A stretch of DNA of 64,000 nt, from positions 1-64,000 of the forward strand of contig CBDHHF010000031.1 of assembly GCA_965263205.1 (NCBI GenBank). Reading direction: 5' to 3'. The stretch comes from JBCCIM01 sp965263205 (GTDB lineage: Bacteria > Bacteroidota > Rhodothermia > Rhodothermales > JAHQVL01). Below the pieces are notes generated by a model that saw only the letters and a list, made by a program, of their open reading frames with translations, ran no database searches and was not told the DNA's origin. This document shows positions 27,081 through 34,502 of the stretch, in pieces. The position numbers and the translations under genes are program-made. Each line of letters opens with the position of its first letter. Position 1 is the stretch's first letter.

Positions 27081-27494
27081 ATGATGGAAGGGATAGCTAT
27101 CCTGGCACCAGTCCTGTTTTTGAAACTGGCTTGCCTGGCATTTTTGAGTATACTGTTTTTGCAGTCGGGTTTGGACAAGGTGTTCAACTACAAAGGCAAC
27201 CTGGACTATTTCAAAAGCCATTTTGCTAACAGCCCACTCAAGAACACGGTTGGTTTGATGATGCCGGCCATTACGCTGCTGGAAGTTGGCGCCGGCGTGC
27301 TGTCAGCTGTAGGACTCGTCCTGTTGTTGCTGAATGGCGATAGCCAGATCGGATTGCTGGGGGCGCAGGTATCCTTACTTTCGATCATTGCGCTGTTTTT
27401 TGGGCAGCGCGTGGCACAGGATTACGCAGGGGCGAGCACGTTGGTTGGCTATTTCCTCGTTGCTGCGGCAAGCGTCTACGTTCTCGGTTTGTAG
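27081..27494 (+). CDS. DoxX/MauE-like small membrane protein
   Basis: The 137-residue protein has four hydrophobic helices: LACLAFLSILFLQSGLDKVF, GLMMPAITLLEVGAGVLSAV, GLLGAQVSLLSIIALFFGQR and LVGYFLVAAASVYVLGL. The first helix carries the DoxX-type SGLDK motif. DoxX relatives act in quinone- or thiol-linked redox reactions, though the role is mostly unproven. It starts 25 bp after the dehydrogenase fusion, so co-transcription with that redox protein is likely. It is convergent with the permease gene, 5 bp apart. Confidence 0.8.
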   Translation: MMEGIAILAPVLFLKLACLAFLSILFLQSGLDKVFNYKGNLDYFKSHFANSPLKNTVGLMMPAITLLEVGAGVLSAVGLVLLLLNGDSQIGLLGAQVSLLSIIALFFGQRVAQDYAGASTLVGYFLVAAASVYVLGL

Positions 27495-27499
27495 TTCAA

Positions 27500-28487
27500 C
27501 TACGACCGCAGTCGGTGTTTTTGTTGATCGATCATCACGGCCCCTACGATGATGGCGCCAATGATGATTTCCTGCACAAAGTTGGGTACGCCCAGCATGT
27601 TACAGCCATTGCGTAGTACAGCCATAATCAGCGCGCCAATGAAGGAGCCAATGGCTGTGCCTTCGCCACCGTTCAGCGATGCGCCACCGATAACCACGGC
27701 AGCAATAATGTCGAGCTCTAGGCCCACCGCTGAGGTGGGGTCGCCAATGGTAAGGTAGCTGTATTGCATGATCGCCGCGATGCCGGTAAACACCCCGCAG
27801 AGTGTGTAGATGATGATTTTCATCAAGCTGACGCGGACACCACAGAGGCGGGCAGATTCTTCATTGGAGCCAATAGCGTAAACGTATCGCCCAAAGATCG
27901 TATACCGAAGCGCAACAGCGGAAACTAGCAGCAGCAAGTAGCGTAATCCAGATCCCCGGCGCAAACACCAGCCACCCCGGCTCGGGGTCAATAAGCATCA
28001 GGGTTTGCAGCCAGTTGTCATCCGTCGGTACCGTTTGCTCAGCCCCAATCCACTTTGCTGCGCCGCGGGCGATTTGCATGGTGCCGAGGGTTACAATGAA
28101 GGGAGCTACGCCGAAGCGCGTGATAAAAAACGCGGCTATAGCGCCAACAACAGCGCAGGCAAGGATGCCGCCCAACGCACCAAGGGCTGTCCACCAGCCA
28201 CCACCACCCATGTTGAGGATAACAGCGGTTACCACGGTACCCAGGGCTACCTGCGAACCCACGCTCAAGTCGATGCCACGCGAGATAATGACAAAGGTCA
28301 TCCCCAACGCGGCAATCGCAATGATGACGCTCTGGGTGAAGATGGTCTTCAGGTTATAAAACGAGGTAAATGCCGGCGGACTGAGGATCGCAAACAGCAC
28401 GAACACAAACAGCAAGCCCCAGAATGGTCCGGATGCTGCCAAAAATTGCTTGAGCCTGGAAGACATAGGGGGCGGGCTACTGAACAA
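27500..28487 (-). CDS. Ribose/sugar-type ABC transporter permease (RbsC family), frameshifted
   Basis: Two overlapping reverse frames join to one RbsC-type permease of 328 residues when one base is removed between about 27922 and 27958 (an AAA run and a CCCC run lie there). The first part carries the family motif IISRGIDLSVGSQVAL and several helices. The second has TIFGRYVYAIGSNEESARLCGV and AAVVIGGASLNGGEGTAIGS. Proteins of this family form the membrane channel for ribose, xylose, autoinducer-2 and similar substrates. No ATPase or binding-protein gene is adjacent within the window, so the substrate is unknown. An in-frame ATG at 28466 is an alternative start. Confidence 0.88.
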
Positions 28488-28595
28488 CAGGTTAAACGGG
28501 TATAATACAGGTCGCAGCGCTACACAAAAAAGCTGTTTGATATTGCTTCAACATCCCACAGCTAGCAGGATCATCAAACAAACCCTAAAGTCCAA

Positions 28596-28654
28596 CTCCT
28601 CACTCCTCACTCCTCACTCCTCACTCCTCACTCCTCACTCCTCACTCCTCACTC
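28596..28654 (-). repeat. 7-bp tandem repeat overlapping a stop codon
   Basis: The plus strand reads CTCCTCA about 8.4 times without interruption. On the minus strand this is GAGTGAGGAGTGAGG..., and the DUF1080 stop codon (28649-28651) is made from the repeat itself. Length variation would not alter the protein. It fills much of the spacer before the permease gene. Confidence 0.95.
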
Positions 28655-29332
28655 AATTATCTTCACCATCACATTTTTGTAATAGATCACGCTTTCCGGG
28701 TCGTGCCCCTGGAGGGCGATGGTGCCGCTTGAAAGCTTTCGCCGGCGCATGTTCGTGGGCCTGAGCACGTTGGCTGGCTCCTCATAATCCGTAACTACCT
28801 CGCCGTTTACCCGCACCTGGATCCAGTTGTCTTTTACCAGGATGTGTTGGGTGAACCATTCATTGTCTTTGGCGGGAGAATTGTCGAGCACATCATCGAT
28901 CGCGTACAGACCACCCGTTTTTCGCTGGTCGCTGTGGGTATTGTTTACCTGTACTTCATAGCCTTTCTCGGGCCATCCTTCGTCCAGGAATTCAGTGTGG
29001 AAATACATCCCGGAGTTGGCGCCGGGAAGGGTCATGATGTCGGCTTTAAACTCGAAGTTCGTGAAGTTGTGATTCCCCACATTGCCGACGTAAAAAAGGT
29101 GGGATCGTGGCCCATCTACTTTGATCACGCCGTTTTCAACAGAGAAGGTACCCGTGTTTTCATTGGCTTGCCAGCCGTTGAGGGATACGCCGTCAAACAG
29201 GCTTACCCATTCGCCTTCAAATTCTTCGAGCGGGGGCAGTGCTACTGCTTCAGCTTCATCCGGGGGCGTAGAATCGCTGGTGCATGCGCCAAGGGTGAGC
29301 AGGAGCATGGCAAGCAAAGCATATTTTGTCAT
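28649..29332 (-). CDS. DUF1080 (3-keto-disaccharide hydrolase domain) lipoprotein
   Basis: The 227-residue protein has a lipobox (LLTLGAC, Cys17) and one DUF1080 domain. This starts GEWVSLFDGVSLNGWQA and continues with VKVDGPRSHLFYVGNVGN-type, NSGMYFHTEFLDEGWPEKGYE and VNGEVVTDYEEP motifs. It has a concanavalin-like beta-sandwich fold, and members are annotated as 3-keto-disaccharide hydrolases or sugar-binding proteins. It is likely on the outer side of the envelope. The downstream permease on the same strand could belong to the same sugar-use unit, but a tandem repeat separates them. Confidence 0.88.
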   Translation of the reverse strand: MTKYALLAMLLLTLGACTSDSTPPDEAEAVALPPLEEFEGEWVSLFDGVSLNGWQANENTGTFSVENGVIKVDGPRSHLFYVGNVGNHNFTNFEFKADIMTLPGANSGMYFHTEFLDEGWPEKGYEVQVNNTHSDQRKTGGLYAIDDVLDNSPAKDNEWFTQHILVKDNWIQVRVNGEVVTDYEEPANVLRPTNMRRRKLSSGTIALQGHDPESVIYYKNVMVKIIE

Positions 29333-29820
29333 CGTATATCGCGTAGAGAATCGTTAGAGCTATTAAGTAAAAACAAGTTGATGGACTATGCTTGAACCCA
29401 GTAGGTAAAATGAATAGCCAAGGACAAAACCTTCAACCTGTAACTTTCAACCTTCAACAGCAAACATGTGAATCCGCCAGGATTTACGTGTTTGCACTTT
29501 TTCTAAACATACGCAATATTTCGCATTTTAAAAGGGAGTACAGGCGCACAGACCCTGTTGCCATTTTTTAGCTTTTCTGTGCTTCCGTATACAGGTATTC
29601 TTAAGGATGCGGTGTTTATTGGCAGGTGGTCTTCAAGCTGATAAACAGGTTTTTTCCCGCGTAAACGCTGAAATTGCTGAAGATTTTCTGAAGATACGCG
29701 CAATACGCGTCTGGTCGGCACAATACTACGGTGCACTTTCGTATTATTGTAGATGGAAAATGTAGCGTGGATTGCTAGTCTAATTTGCATCGTGTGCCGA
29801 TTAGCATATTGAATAATTAT
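29333..29820. other. 488-bp spacer with no convincing gene
   Basis: The left part holds the words AACCTTCAACCTGTAACTTTCAACC (two overlapping repeats of CTTCAACCT), similar in kind to the tract near 3540. A reverse frame from ATG 29793 to about 29505 could encode about 95 residues (VLRVSSENLQQFQRLRG), but it resembles nothing I know and has no visible ribosome site. Confidence 0.5.
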
Positions 29821-30252
29821 ATGGCAACCCTGGAAAAAGCTATAGAGATTGCAGCAAAGGCGCATGCCGGCCAGAAAGACAAGTCTGGTCAGCCTTACAT
29901 TATGCACCCGCTGTGGTTGATGCAGCAGTTTGAGGATGAGGAATTCCAAATCGTTGCTGTGTTGCACGATGTTGTCGAAGACTCTGCGTTTACGCTGGAG
30001 GACCTTGCAACAGCAGGATTTGCGCCGGCGGTTATTGCCGGCGTAGAAGCCATGACCCACCGCGAAGGTGAGTCGTACACAGCGTACATAGATCGCGTGC
30101 AAGCCCACCCCATTGCACTTCGCGTGAAGCTGGCAGACCTCGAACACAACATGGATGTTCGACGCCTCGCCCGATTTCAGGATAAAGATCGGGATCGTCT
30201 GGAGAAATACCACCAGACCTGGCGAAAGCTAAAAAAAGCTTCTGGTCTATAG
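29821..30252 (+). CDS. HD-domain phosphohydrolase, MESH1/RelA-SpoT hydrolase-like
   Basis: The 143-residue protein is a single HD domain: AAKAHAGQKDKSGQPYIMHP (His29), VLHDVVEDS (His49, Asp50, Glu53, Asp54) and a late VKLADLEHNMD Asp. This is the layout of stand-alone (p)ppGpp hydrolases of the MESH1/SAH type, which remove the 3'-pyrophosphate of the alarmone. A different nucleotide substrate is possible. No synthetase domain is attached. The gene precedes a small membrane-protein gene by 36 bp. Confidence 0.85.
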   Translation: MATLEKAIEIAAKAHAGQKDKSGQPYIMHPLWLMQQFEDEEFQIVAVLHDVVEDSAFTLEDLATAGFAPAVIAGVEAMTHREGESYTAYIDRVQAHPIALRVKLADLEHNMDVRRLARFQDKDRDRLEKYHQTWRKLKKASGL

Positions 30253-30288
30253 TTTTGCAGATAAGTTTTGCTTGCAGGTATCAAAATT

Positions 30289-30732
30289 ATGGTAGATAAA
30301 GACGCACTCGATGTAGGCAATCTGCATCGAATTTTGGGTATTGTGATGGCACTGGTGTTTGTGGCCATCGGTGCCTATATGCATTTTGCTTATAATGGAT
30401 TGGATGGCATGGAGGAATCGCAAAAGCTTCTCTTCAAGTCAGCTCACATTTACATATTGTTGTCCGCGCTCGTCAATATGGCCCTGGGCGTACACTACTG
30501 GATTTACCCACAAAAAAGCCTGCAAGCACTCCAGCGCGTTGGATCTACCCTGGTTGCACTGGCGCCTATTTTGTTCATGCTAGGCTTTTTCAACGAACCC
30601 TATCTCGACGAATTACAGCGCCCTTTTAGCGGCCCCGGCGTCTATGCCATCGCCATTGGCTGTTTGCTGCATTTCATTGCATTCTATCTGAACTACCGAT
30701 CTGAGGCTGAGGCCCGCATTCACAACCAGTGA
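30289..30732 (+). CDS. Small four-helix membrane protein of unknown function
   Basis: ATG 30289 follows an AGGTA ribosome-site-like sequence and yields 147 residues. Four hydrophobic segments are visible: ILGIVMALVFVAIGAYMHFA, HIYILLSALVNMALGVHYWI, GSTLVALAPILFMLGFF and YAIAIGCLLHFIAFYL. Short charged ends follow. Several His residues sit at helix ends (LHRILG, MHFAY, AHIY, VHYW), which might bind a cofactor, but I do not recognise the family. It probably shares a transcript with the HD hydrolase gene. Confidence 0.65.
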   Translation: MVDKDALDVGNLHRILGIVMALVFVAIGAYMHFAYNGLDGMEESQKLLFKSAHIYILLSALVNMALGVHYWIYPQKSLQALQRVGSTLVALAPILFMLGFFNEPYLDELQRPFSGPGVYAIAIGCLLHFIAFYLNYRSEAEARIHNQ

Positions 30733-31091
30733 TGGGGCACTAGTTCAGAAAGGGTTACAATTTTGTTTGCTGTGACAGCTACTTCAGCCTGTAGATTTCT
30801 TTGGTCTACCTGAATCAGTAATTCGCGGCACCGCCCACAGGGCGGAACCACGCCTCGTTCAGCAACGGCGACGATCTTTTTGATGTGCGTTTCGCGATGT
30901 TTGAGCATTTCGGCTACAGCCGCGTGTTCTGCACAAAATCCTATCCCACACAACAAATCGATATTGATGCCGGTGAACTGGTTACCGGCTGCTGTTTCTA
31001 GCGCGCACCCGACGGCAGCGGCAGCTGTCCATTCATTGCATAGTTCAAACTCACCCACCAGTGCGCGCGCGCTGGCAATTAAATGCTCCAT
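30720..31091 (-). CDS. Cytidine deaminase-type zinc deaminase
   Basis: The 123-residue protein has the deaminase zinc site: FCAEHAAVAEM (Cys53, Glu55) and PPCGRCREL (Cys85, Cys88). This is the all-Cys CDA arrangement of small tetrameric cytidine deaminases, which convert (deoxy)cytidine to (deoxy)uridine in pyrimidine salvage; blasticidin-type deaminases look similar. Its C-terminus overlaps the convergent membrane-protein gene by 13 bp. The start at 31091 is only 17 bp from the divergent methyltransferase ATG. Confidence 0.88.
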   Translation of the reverse strand: MEHLIASARALVGEFELCNEWTAAAAVGCALETAAGNQFTGINIDLLCGIGFCAEHAAVAEMLKHRETHIKKIVAVAERGVVPPCGRCRELLIQVDQRNLQAEVAVTANKIVTLSELVPHHWL

Positions 31092-31108
31092 CTAATACCT
31101 CACGTTTT

Positions 31109-31742
31109 ATGTCTGCAACCAACGAGTACCTCACCCCCGCACATGCCAATGCTTACTTACAACAGGCAGATGGCATCCCCCATCGTCACGAAGGTGAAGC
31201 CGTGGTGCTCGAACTACTCCCCGAGAAACTCTCTGTTGTAATGGATCTTGGCACAGGTGATGGCCGGCTGCTGGCTTTGATCAAGGCAAATAAAGACGTG
31301 GCGCAGAGTATAGCAACCGACTTCTCCCCAACCATGCTAAACCACGCCCCGAACCCGGTTCGCGTCAGACCCAACGGTAGAGGTCATCGAACACGACTTG
31401 AATGACCCGCTGCCAGCCGGCCCGCCGTGCAACGCCATTGTCTCCAGCTTCGCCATCCACCACGTCTCAGACGCCCGCAAAATCAGCCTCTACCAGGAAA
31501 TCTACAACCGCCTAGCGCCCGGCGGCATCTTCTGTAACCTCGAGCACGTGGCCTCGCCAACACAAAAGTTGCACGAAGACTTCTACCATGCACTCGGTAC
31601 GACCGCCGATCAGGGCGATCCGTCAAACATATGCGCACCCGTAGAGGCACAGCTCGGGTGGTTACGTGAGATTGGTTTCGAGGATGTGGACTGCTTCTGG
31701 AAATGGAGGGAGCTTGCGCTGTTGGTTGGTAGTAAAGCCTAA
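31109..31742 (+). CDS. SAM-dependent methyltransferase, frameshifted
   Basis: Two frames join to a 210-residue class I methyltransferase if one C is removed from the CCC at 31354-31356, restoring HAPNRFASDPTVEVIEHDL. The first part has the SAM-binding motif VVMDLGTGDGRLLALI and the following acidic strand ATDFSPTML. The second has SSFAIHHVSDARKISLY and LAPGGIFCNLEHVASP, typical post-motif elements. The substrate is unknown. ATG 31109 is close to the divergent deaminase gene. The break is more likely a sequence error than decay, because both halves are well preserved. Confidence 0.85.
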
Positions 31743-31852
31743 AGGCCTACCACATTTTATGCTTCGACCTCTCCTGACTTGCAACTCAAAGGTGAATCAC
31801 TGTAGCTTCTCTGTCTTTGATCACCTCCGTTGGTAAGACGCTTTCATATACA

Positions 31853-32212
31853 ATGAAATCTATTTATTGGACAACAACAATTCTGCTATCCGTATTTCTG
31901 CTATGGAGTGCCTGGAGCTATCTTTTCAGTAAACCAACTATTGAAGGCATCAAGGAGTTAGGTTTCCCGGATCATTTTAGAACGCAACTGGCGGTCCTTA
32001 AAATTATCGCAGTTGCTGTGATTCTAATACCCAATGTCCCAGTTCAAATCAAAGAGTGGGCGTATGCCGGCATTGGATTGTTTTTTATTACTGCAATCGT
32101 TGCCCATACCGCGCATAAAGATCCTTTTGTTATAACATTAGTCAATCTTGTTTTGTTGGGTCTCTTGATCGCATCCAACATATACTTGCATAAATTGCTG
32201 GCAATGAACTGA
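31853..32212 (+). CDS. DoxX-like family membrane protein
   Basis: From ATG 31853 the protein has 119 residues and four helices (TTTILLSVFLLWSAWSYLF, LAVLKIIAVAVILIPNVPV, WAYAGIGLFFITAIVAHTA, FVITLVNLVLLGLLIASNIY). The stretch ELGFPDHFRTQLAVLK matches the DoxX-like (DoxX_2) family. The role is unknown. It is one of three DoxX-related genes within 7 kb, together with those at 27081 and 33599. Base composition is more AT-rich than most neighbours, as in the whole 31.8-33.5 kb segment. Confidence 0.78.
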   Translation: MKSIYWTTTILLSVFLLWSAWSYLFSKPTIEGIKELGFPDHFRTQLAVLKIIAVAVILIPNVPVQIKEWAYAGIGLFFITAIVAHTAHKDPFVITLVNLVLLGLLIASNIYLHKLLAMN

Positions 32213-32270
32213 ACACACATCCATCGATCTTTTGTCAAAGAAATAACCACAGAATTGAATAGGCGGAAGA

Positions 32271-32567
32271 ATGTACGAAATGCTAGTTGGACTACAGGTA
32301 ACGAATGATGAGGTATACTAGGATTATCGCGAAGCAATGCTACCTATCCTGAAAGCACATGGCGGTAGTTTTGGGTACGACTTTAGGGTATCAGAGGTGT
32401 TGATTAATCAGTCTGGGAATCCGATAAATCGAGTATTCACGATTAATTTTCCAGGCGAAGAAGTATCAAAGAAATTCTTTGGTCATCCTGCCTATTTAGA
32501 AGTGAAAGAAAAGCACTTCAACAAATCAGTTGGATACACAACTGTAATCTCTCGTTACGAGAAATGA
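32271..32567 (+). pseudogene. DUF1330-like protein with an in-frame TAG at codon 17
   Basis: From ATG 32271 (ribosome site GGCGGAAG just upstream) the frame reads MYEMLVGLQVTNDEVY, then TAG at 32319-32321, then DYREAMLPILKAHGGSFGYDF and on to a stop at 32567. Both sides of the TAG match the DUF1330 pattern of about 98 residues, where a Gln would be usual at this spot; CAG to TAG is a single change. It is therefore a nonsense-mutated gene, a sequence error, or a gene restarted at the internal ATG 32337. Confidence 0.7.
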
Positions 32568-32599
32568 GGATTTGCCGGCCTTAAGTTCAAGCCGTTAAA

Positions 32600-32757
32600 C
32601 GCTATCTTTCTCCCCCCCGAACCGTACCGCCAATCACCTTCACCCAATTCGCCGGCGAGAGCAAGGACATCCAACTCACGGTTGATTCAACAAGTGGGGC
32701 TGTTGCAGAAATGCCAAACGGTTTAGAGTTGCCGAACCAGATAAAAATGATGCCCGT
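32600..32757 (-). pseudogene. Decayed, internally deleted copy of the doxX gene at 33599
   Basis: The sequence at 32600-32638 (CGCTAT...TTTCTCCCCCC, CGCCAATCACC) matches 33597-33642. Then 32639-32757 (ACCCAATTCGCCGGCGAGAG onward) matches 33854-33975 with scattered changes, so about 210 bp of the intact gene are missing. No open frame survives. The remnant is in the same orientation as the intact gene. The PIN/RHH pair lies between the two. Confidence 0.85.
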
Positions 32758-32790
32758 CTACCCTGCCATTCGATGATAGAGGCGAAACTC

Positions 32791-32822
32791 TTGTGAATAG
32801 GTATGGTATTGTATATAATACC
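32791..32822 (+). promoter_or_regulatory. Promoter with overlapping inverted-repeat operator for the PIN/RHH pair
   Basis: TTGTGA (32791-32796) and TATAAT (32814-32819) are 17 bp apart, the classical sigma-70 spacing. The -10 box sits inside an inverted repeat, GGTATT-GTATAT-AATACC (32805-32822). With a normal -10 to start distance, transcription would begin at or next to the toxin ATG (32826), so the message would be leaderless. Autoregulation by the RHH antitoxin binding here is an inference from TA family behaviour. Confidence 0.55.
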
Positions 32823-32825
32823 AAA

Positions 32826-33257
32826 ATGGTGAAGCCCCAGATTATCATCGATACCAATGTTTTGTATGCAGCACTGTTCTCCAACAAGGGTGCTTCGTTT
32901 AGATTGGTATCAATGATCAAATTGGGCCTCTTTGATTTTCACTTATCTGTTCCGCTGGTACTTGAATATGAAGAGGTGTTGCTTCGAAATAGAAAAGAAT
33001 TAGCGCTTTCGAAAAACGATATCCATGCTTTCATCGACTTTCTGTGTGCGCAAGCAACCTTGCACGAGGTCTATTATTTGTGGCGACCTACATTAAAAGA
33101 TCCAAAAGATGAGATGGTGTTGGAGGTGGCTGTAAAAGCACAGTGCAACTATATCGTTACATACAACAAAGCTGATTTCAATGAAGCGGATCGATTTGGA
33201 ATCAATGTGGTCAATGCTGCTGAATTTGTTCAGCTACTAAAGGACAAGAATCTATGA
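32826..33257 (+). CDS. PIN-domain toxin-like ribonuclease
   Basis: The 143-residue protein is a PIN domain of the 'putative toxin-antitoxin system toxin component' type. The first strand IIIDTNVLYAAL holds Asp9, EYEEVLLRN gives the second acidic site, and DPKDEMVLEVA plus TYNKADF give the third and fourth. These four acids bind the metal of the RNase site. It overlaps the antitoxin gene by 4 bp (ATGA). A longer start at 32793 would need translation from inside the promoter, so ATG 32826 is preferred. Confidence 0.88.
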   Translation: MVKPQIIIDTNVLYAALFSNKGASFRLVSMIKLGLFDFHLSVPLVLEYEEVLLRNRKELALSKNDIHAFIDFLCAQATLHEVYYLWRPTLKDPKDEMVLEVAVKAQCNYIVTYNKADFNEADRFGINVVNAAEFVQLLKDKNL

Positions 33258-33493
33258 GTACGCTCAGTATACGACTTCCCGAATCCTTGCATAAGCAGCT
33301 TAAAGTACTTGCTAAGTCTGAAGGCATTTCTATGAACCAGTTCATCGCACTGGCCGTGGCTGAAAAAGTGTCGGCGTTGATGACGGTTGATTATCTTGAG
33401 GAACGAGCTGCAAGAGCAAGCGAGGAGAAGTTCGATGCCGTTTTAGAAAAGGTTAGGGATGTAGCGCCTCTAAAATTCGACAAACTTAAGTAG
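33254..33493 (+). CDS. Ribbon-helix-helix antitoxin
   Basis: The 79-residue protein starts with an RHH DNA-binding domain: strand TLSIRLPESLHKQLK, helix VLAKSEGISMNQFIALAVAEK. A charged C-terminal tail follows (YLEERAARASEEKFDAVLEK) that would wrap the PIN toxin. The ATGA overlap with the toxin gene shows translational coupling. The toxin-first order is the reverse of most VapBC pairs but common for this PIN/RHH subtype. Confidence 0.88.
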   Translation: MSTLSIRLPESLHKQLKVLAKSEGISMNQFIALAVAEKVSALMTVDYLEERAARASEEKFDAVLEKVRDVAPLKFDKLK

Positions 33494-33598
33494 GCACCTG
33501 CATGAGGCGTATCTGCCAACGCTGGACGTGAGGCTCACTACCTCTCTATATGGTTGTGCCGCAATACTGATGTCCTGAGTTGTCTTGCCTATAAGTCG

Positions 33599-34057
33599 CT
33601 ATGCACTGCCTTTCTCCCCCCTAACAGTACCTCCAATCACCAGGGCAGCCGAGATAATCAGCAGGTTTTTGATGATGTACTGCCCTTCCATGGTGGGTCC
33701 ATAAGGAATGCGACCCGGCTGAAAAGTCACCTCAGGTAGCAAGACCAGCGGCATGAAGGTGCCGGCCATCTGCATCGCCATCAGGCCAATCGCGATGCGC
33801 GTGGTCTGTTTGAAGAGAAAGGCCACGCCGATCGCAACTTCCCACCAGCCGATTACTTTTACCCAATCCGCCGGCGAGAGCAAGGGCATCCAACTCACAG
33901 TCGATTCAACAAGTGGGGCTGCTGCAGAAATGCCAAACGGTTTAAGGATGCCAAACCAGATGAAAATGATGCCGAGCGATATGCGGAGTGCGCGGATCCC
34001 ATGCCGGCGCATAAACGCCGCGATTGATGCATCAAAGGTATCGATGGTGTTTGTCAT
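33599..34057 (-). CDS. DoxX family membrane protein
   Basis: The 152-residue protein has the helices LRISLGIIFIWFGILKPFG, VIGWWEVAIGVAFLF, RIAIGLMAMQMAGTFMPLVL and YIIKNLLIISAALVIGG. Motifs WFG-LKPFG and PADWVKVIGWWE place it in the DoxX/YkgB-like group. ATG 34057 is chosen because GGAGG lies 5 nt upstream; a GTG at 34063 is in frame but overlaps that site. A decayed partial copy lies at 32600-32757. The physiological role is unproven for this family. Confidence 0.82.
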   Translation of the reverse strand: MTNTIDTFDASIAAFMRRHGIRALRISLGIIFIWFGILKPFGISAAAPLVESTVSWMPLLSPADWVKVIGWWEVAIGVAFLFKQTTRIAIGLMAMQMAGTFMPLVLLPEVTFQPGRIPYGPTMEGQYIIKNLLIISAALVIGGTVRGEKGSA

Positions 34058-34415
34058 GGTCACCTCCGTGTTGGTTTGTCCCTTGCGATCTTCCCGTTAT
34101 ATCGAAGCAAAAGTGCCGGGGTTTAGCCAATTGGGGCCCGTATGATCTGATTCGCAGCTTCTTCGCAAAGGACGATTGTTGTGCCTGTGCTTTCCTGCCC
34201 TGCTTGCTGTCGATTTGCCTGGAAACTGGATCAATAAAGGGGTGAAGCGATTTTGCGGCAAATGGGACCAACAACGCCCACATCATGCGGAGCTTGATTC
34301 AGGGCGCCGTCTTCGCACGAAGTATTCTGGATACCGGCTCAAGGCCGGCATGACGTGAAAGCGAAGCGGTGTGGTAGCTAACAAGCTGTTCGATATGCAG
34401 TCCGCCGGTCAGAGA

Positions 34416-34442
34416 GAGATCCTTCGCATGGCTCAGGATGGC
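34416..34442 (-). repeat. Hairpin element copy 3 in the purU-doxX spacer
   Basis: On the minus strand: GCCATCCTGAGC-CAT-GCGAAGGATCTC. The gap 34058-34502 holds no gene. It contains this element and, next to the purU stop, the tract GAGTGTCGAATGCCGATTTTCGAATG (two words), both sense to purU. Confidence 0.85.
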
Positions 34443-34502
34443 ATGTGTGAAGAATGATGCTATTCCTCACACATTCGAAAATCGGCATTCGACACTCTTT
34501 AA

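Noticed and set aside
29503..30213. Reverse frame of 236 codons over the HD gene and spacer
   Set aside because: Most of it is antisense to the HD-domain gene. Only the last 95 codons lie in the spacer, with no ribosome site or known motif.
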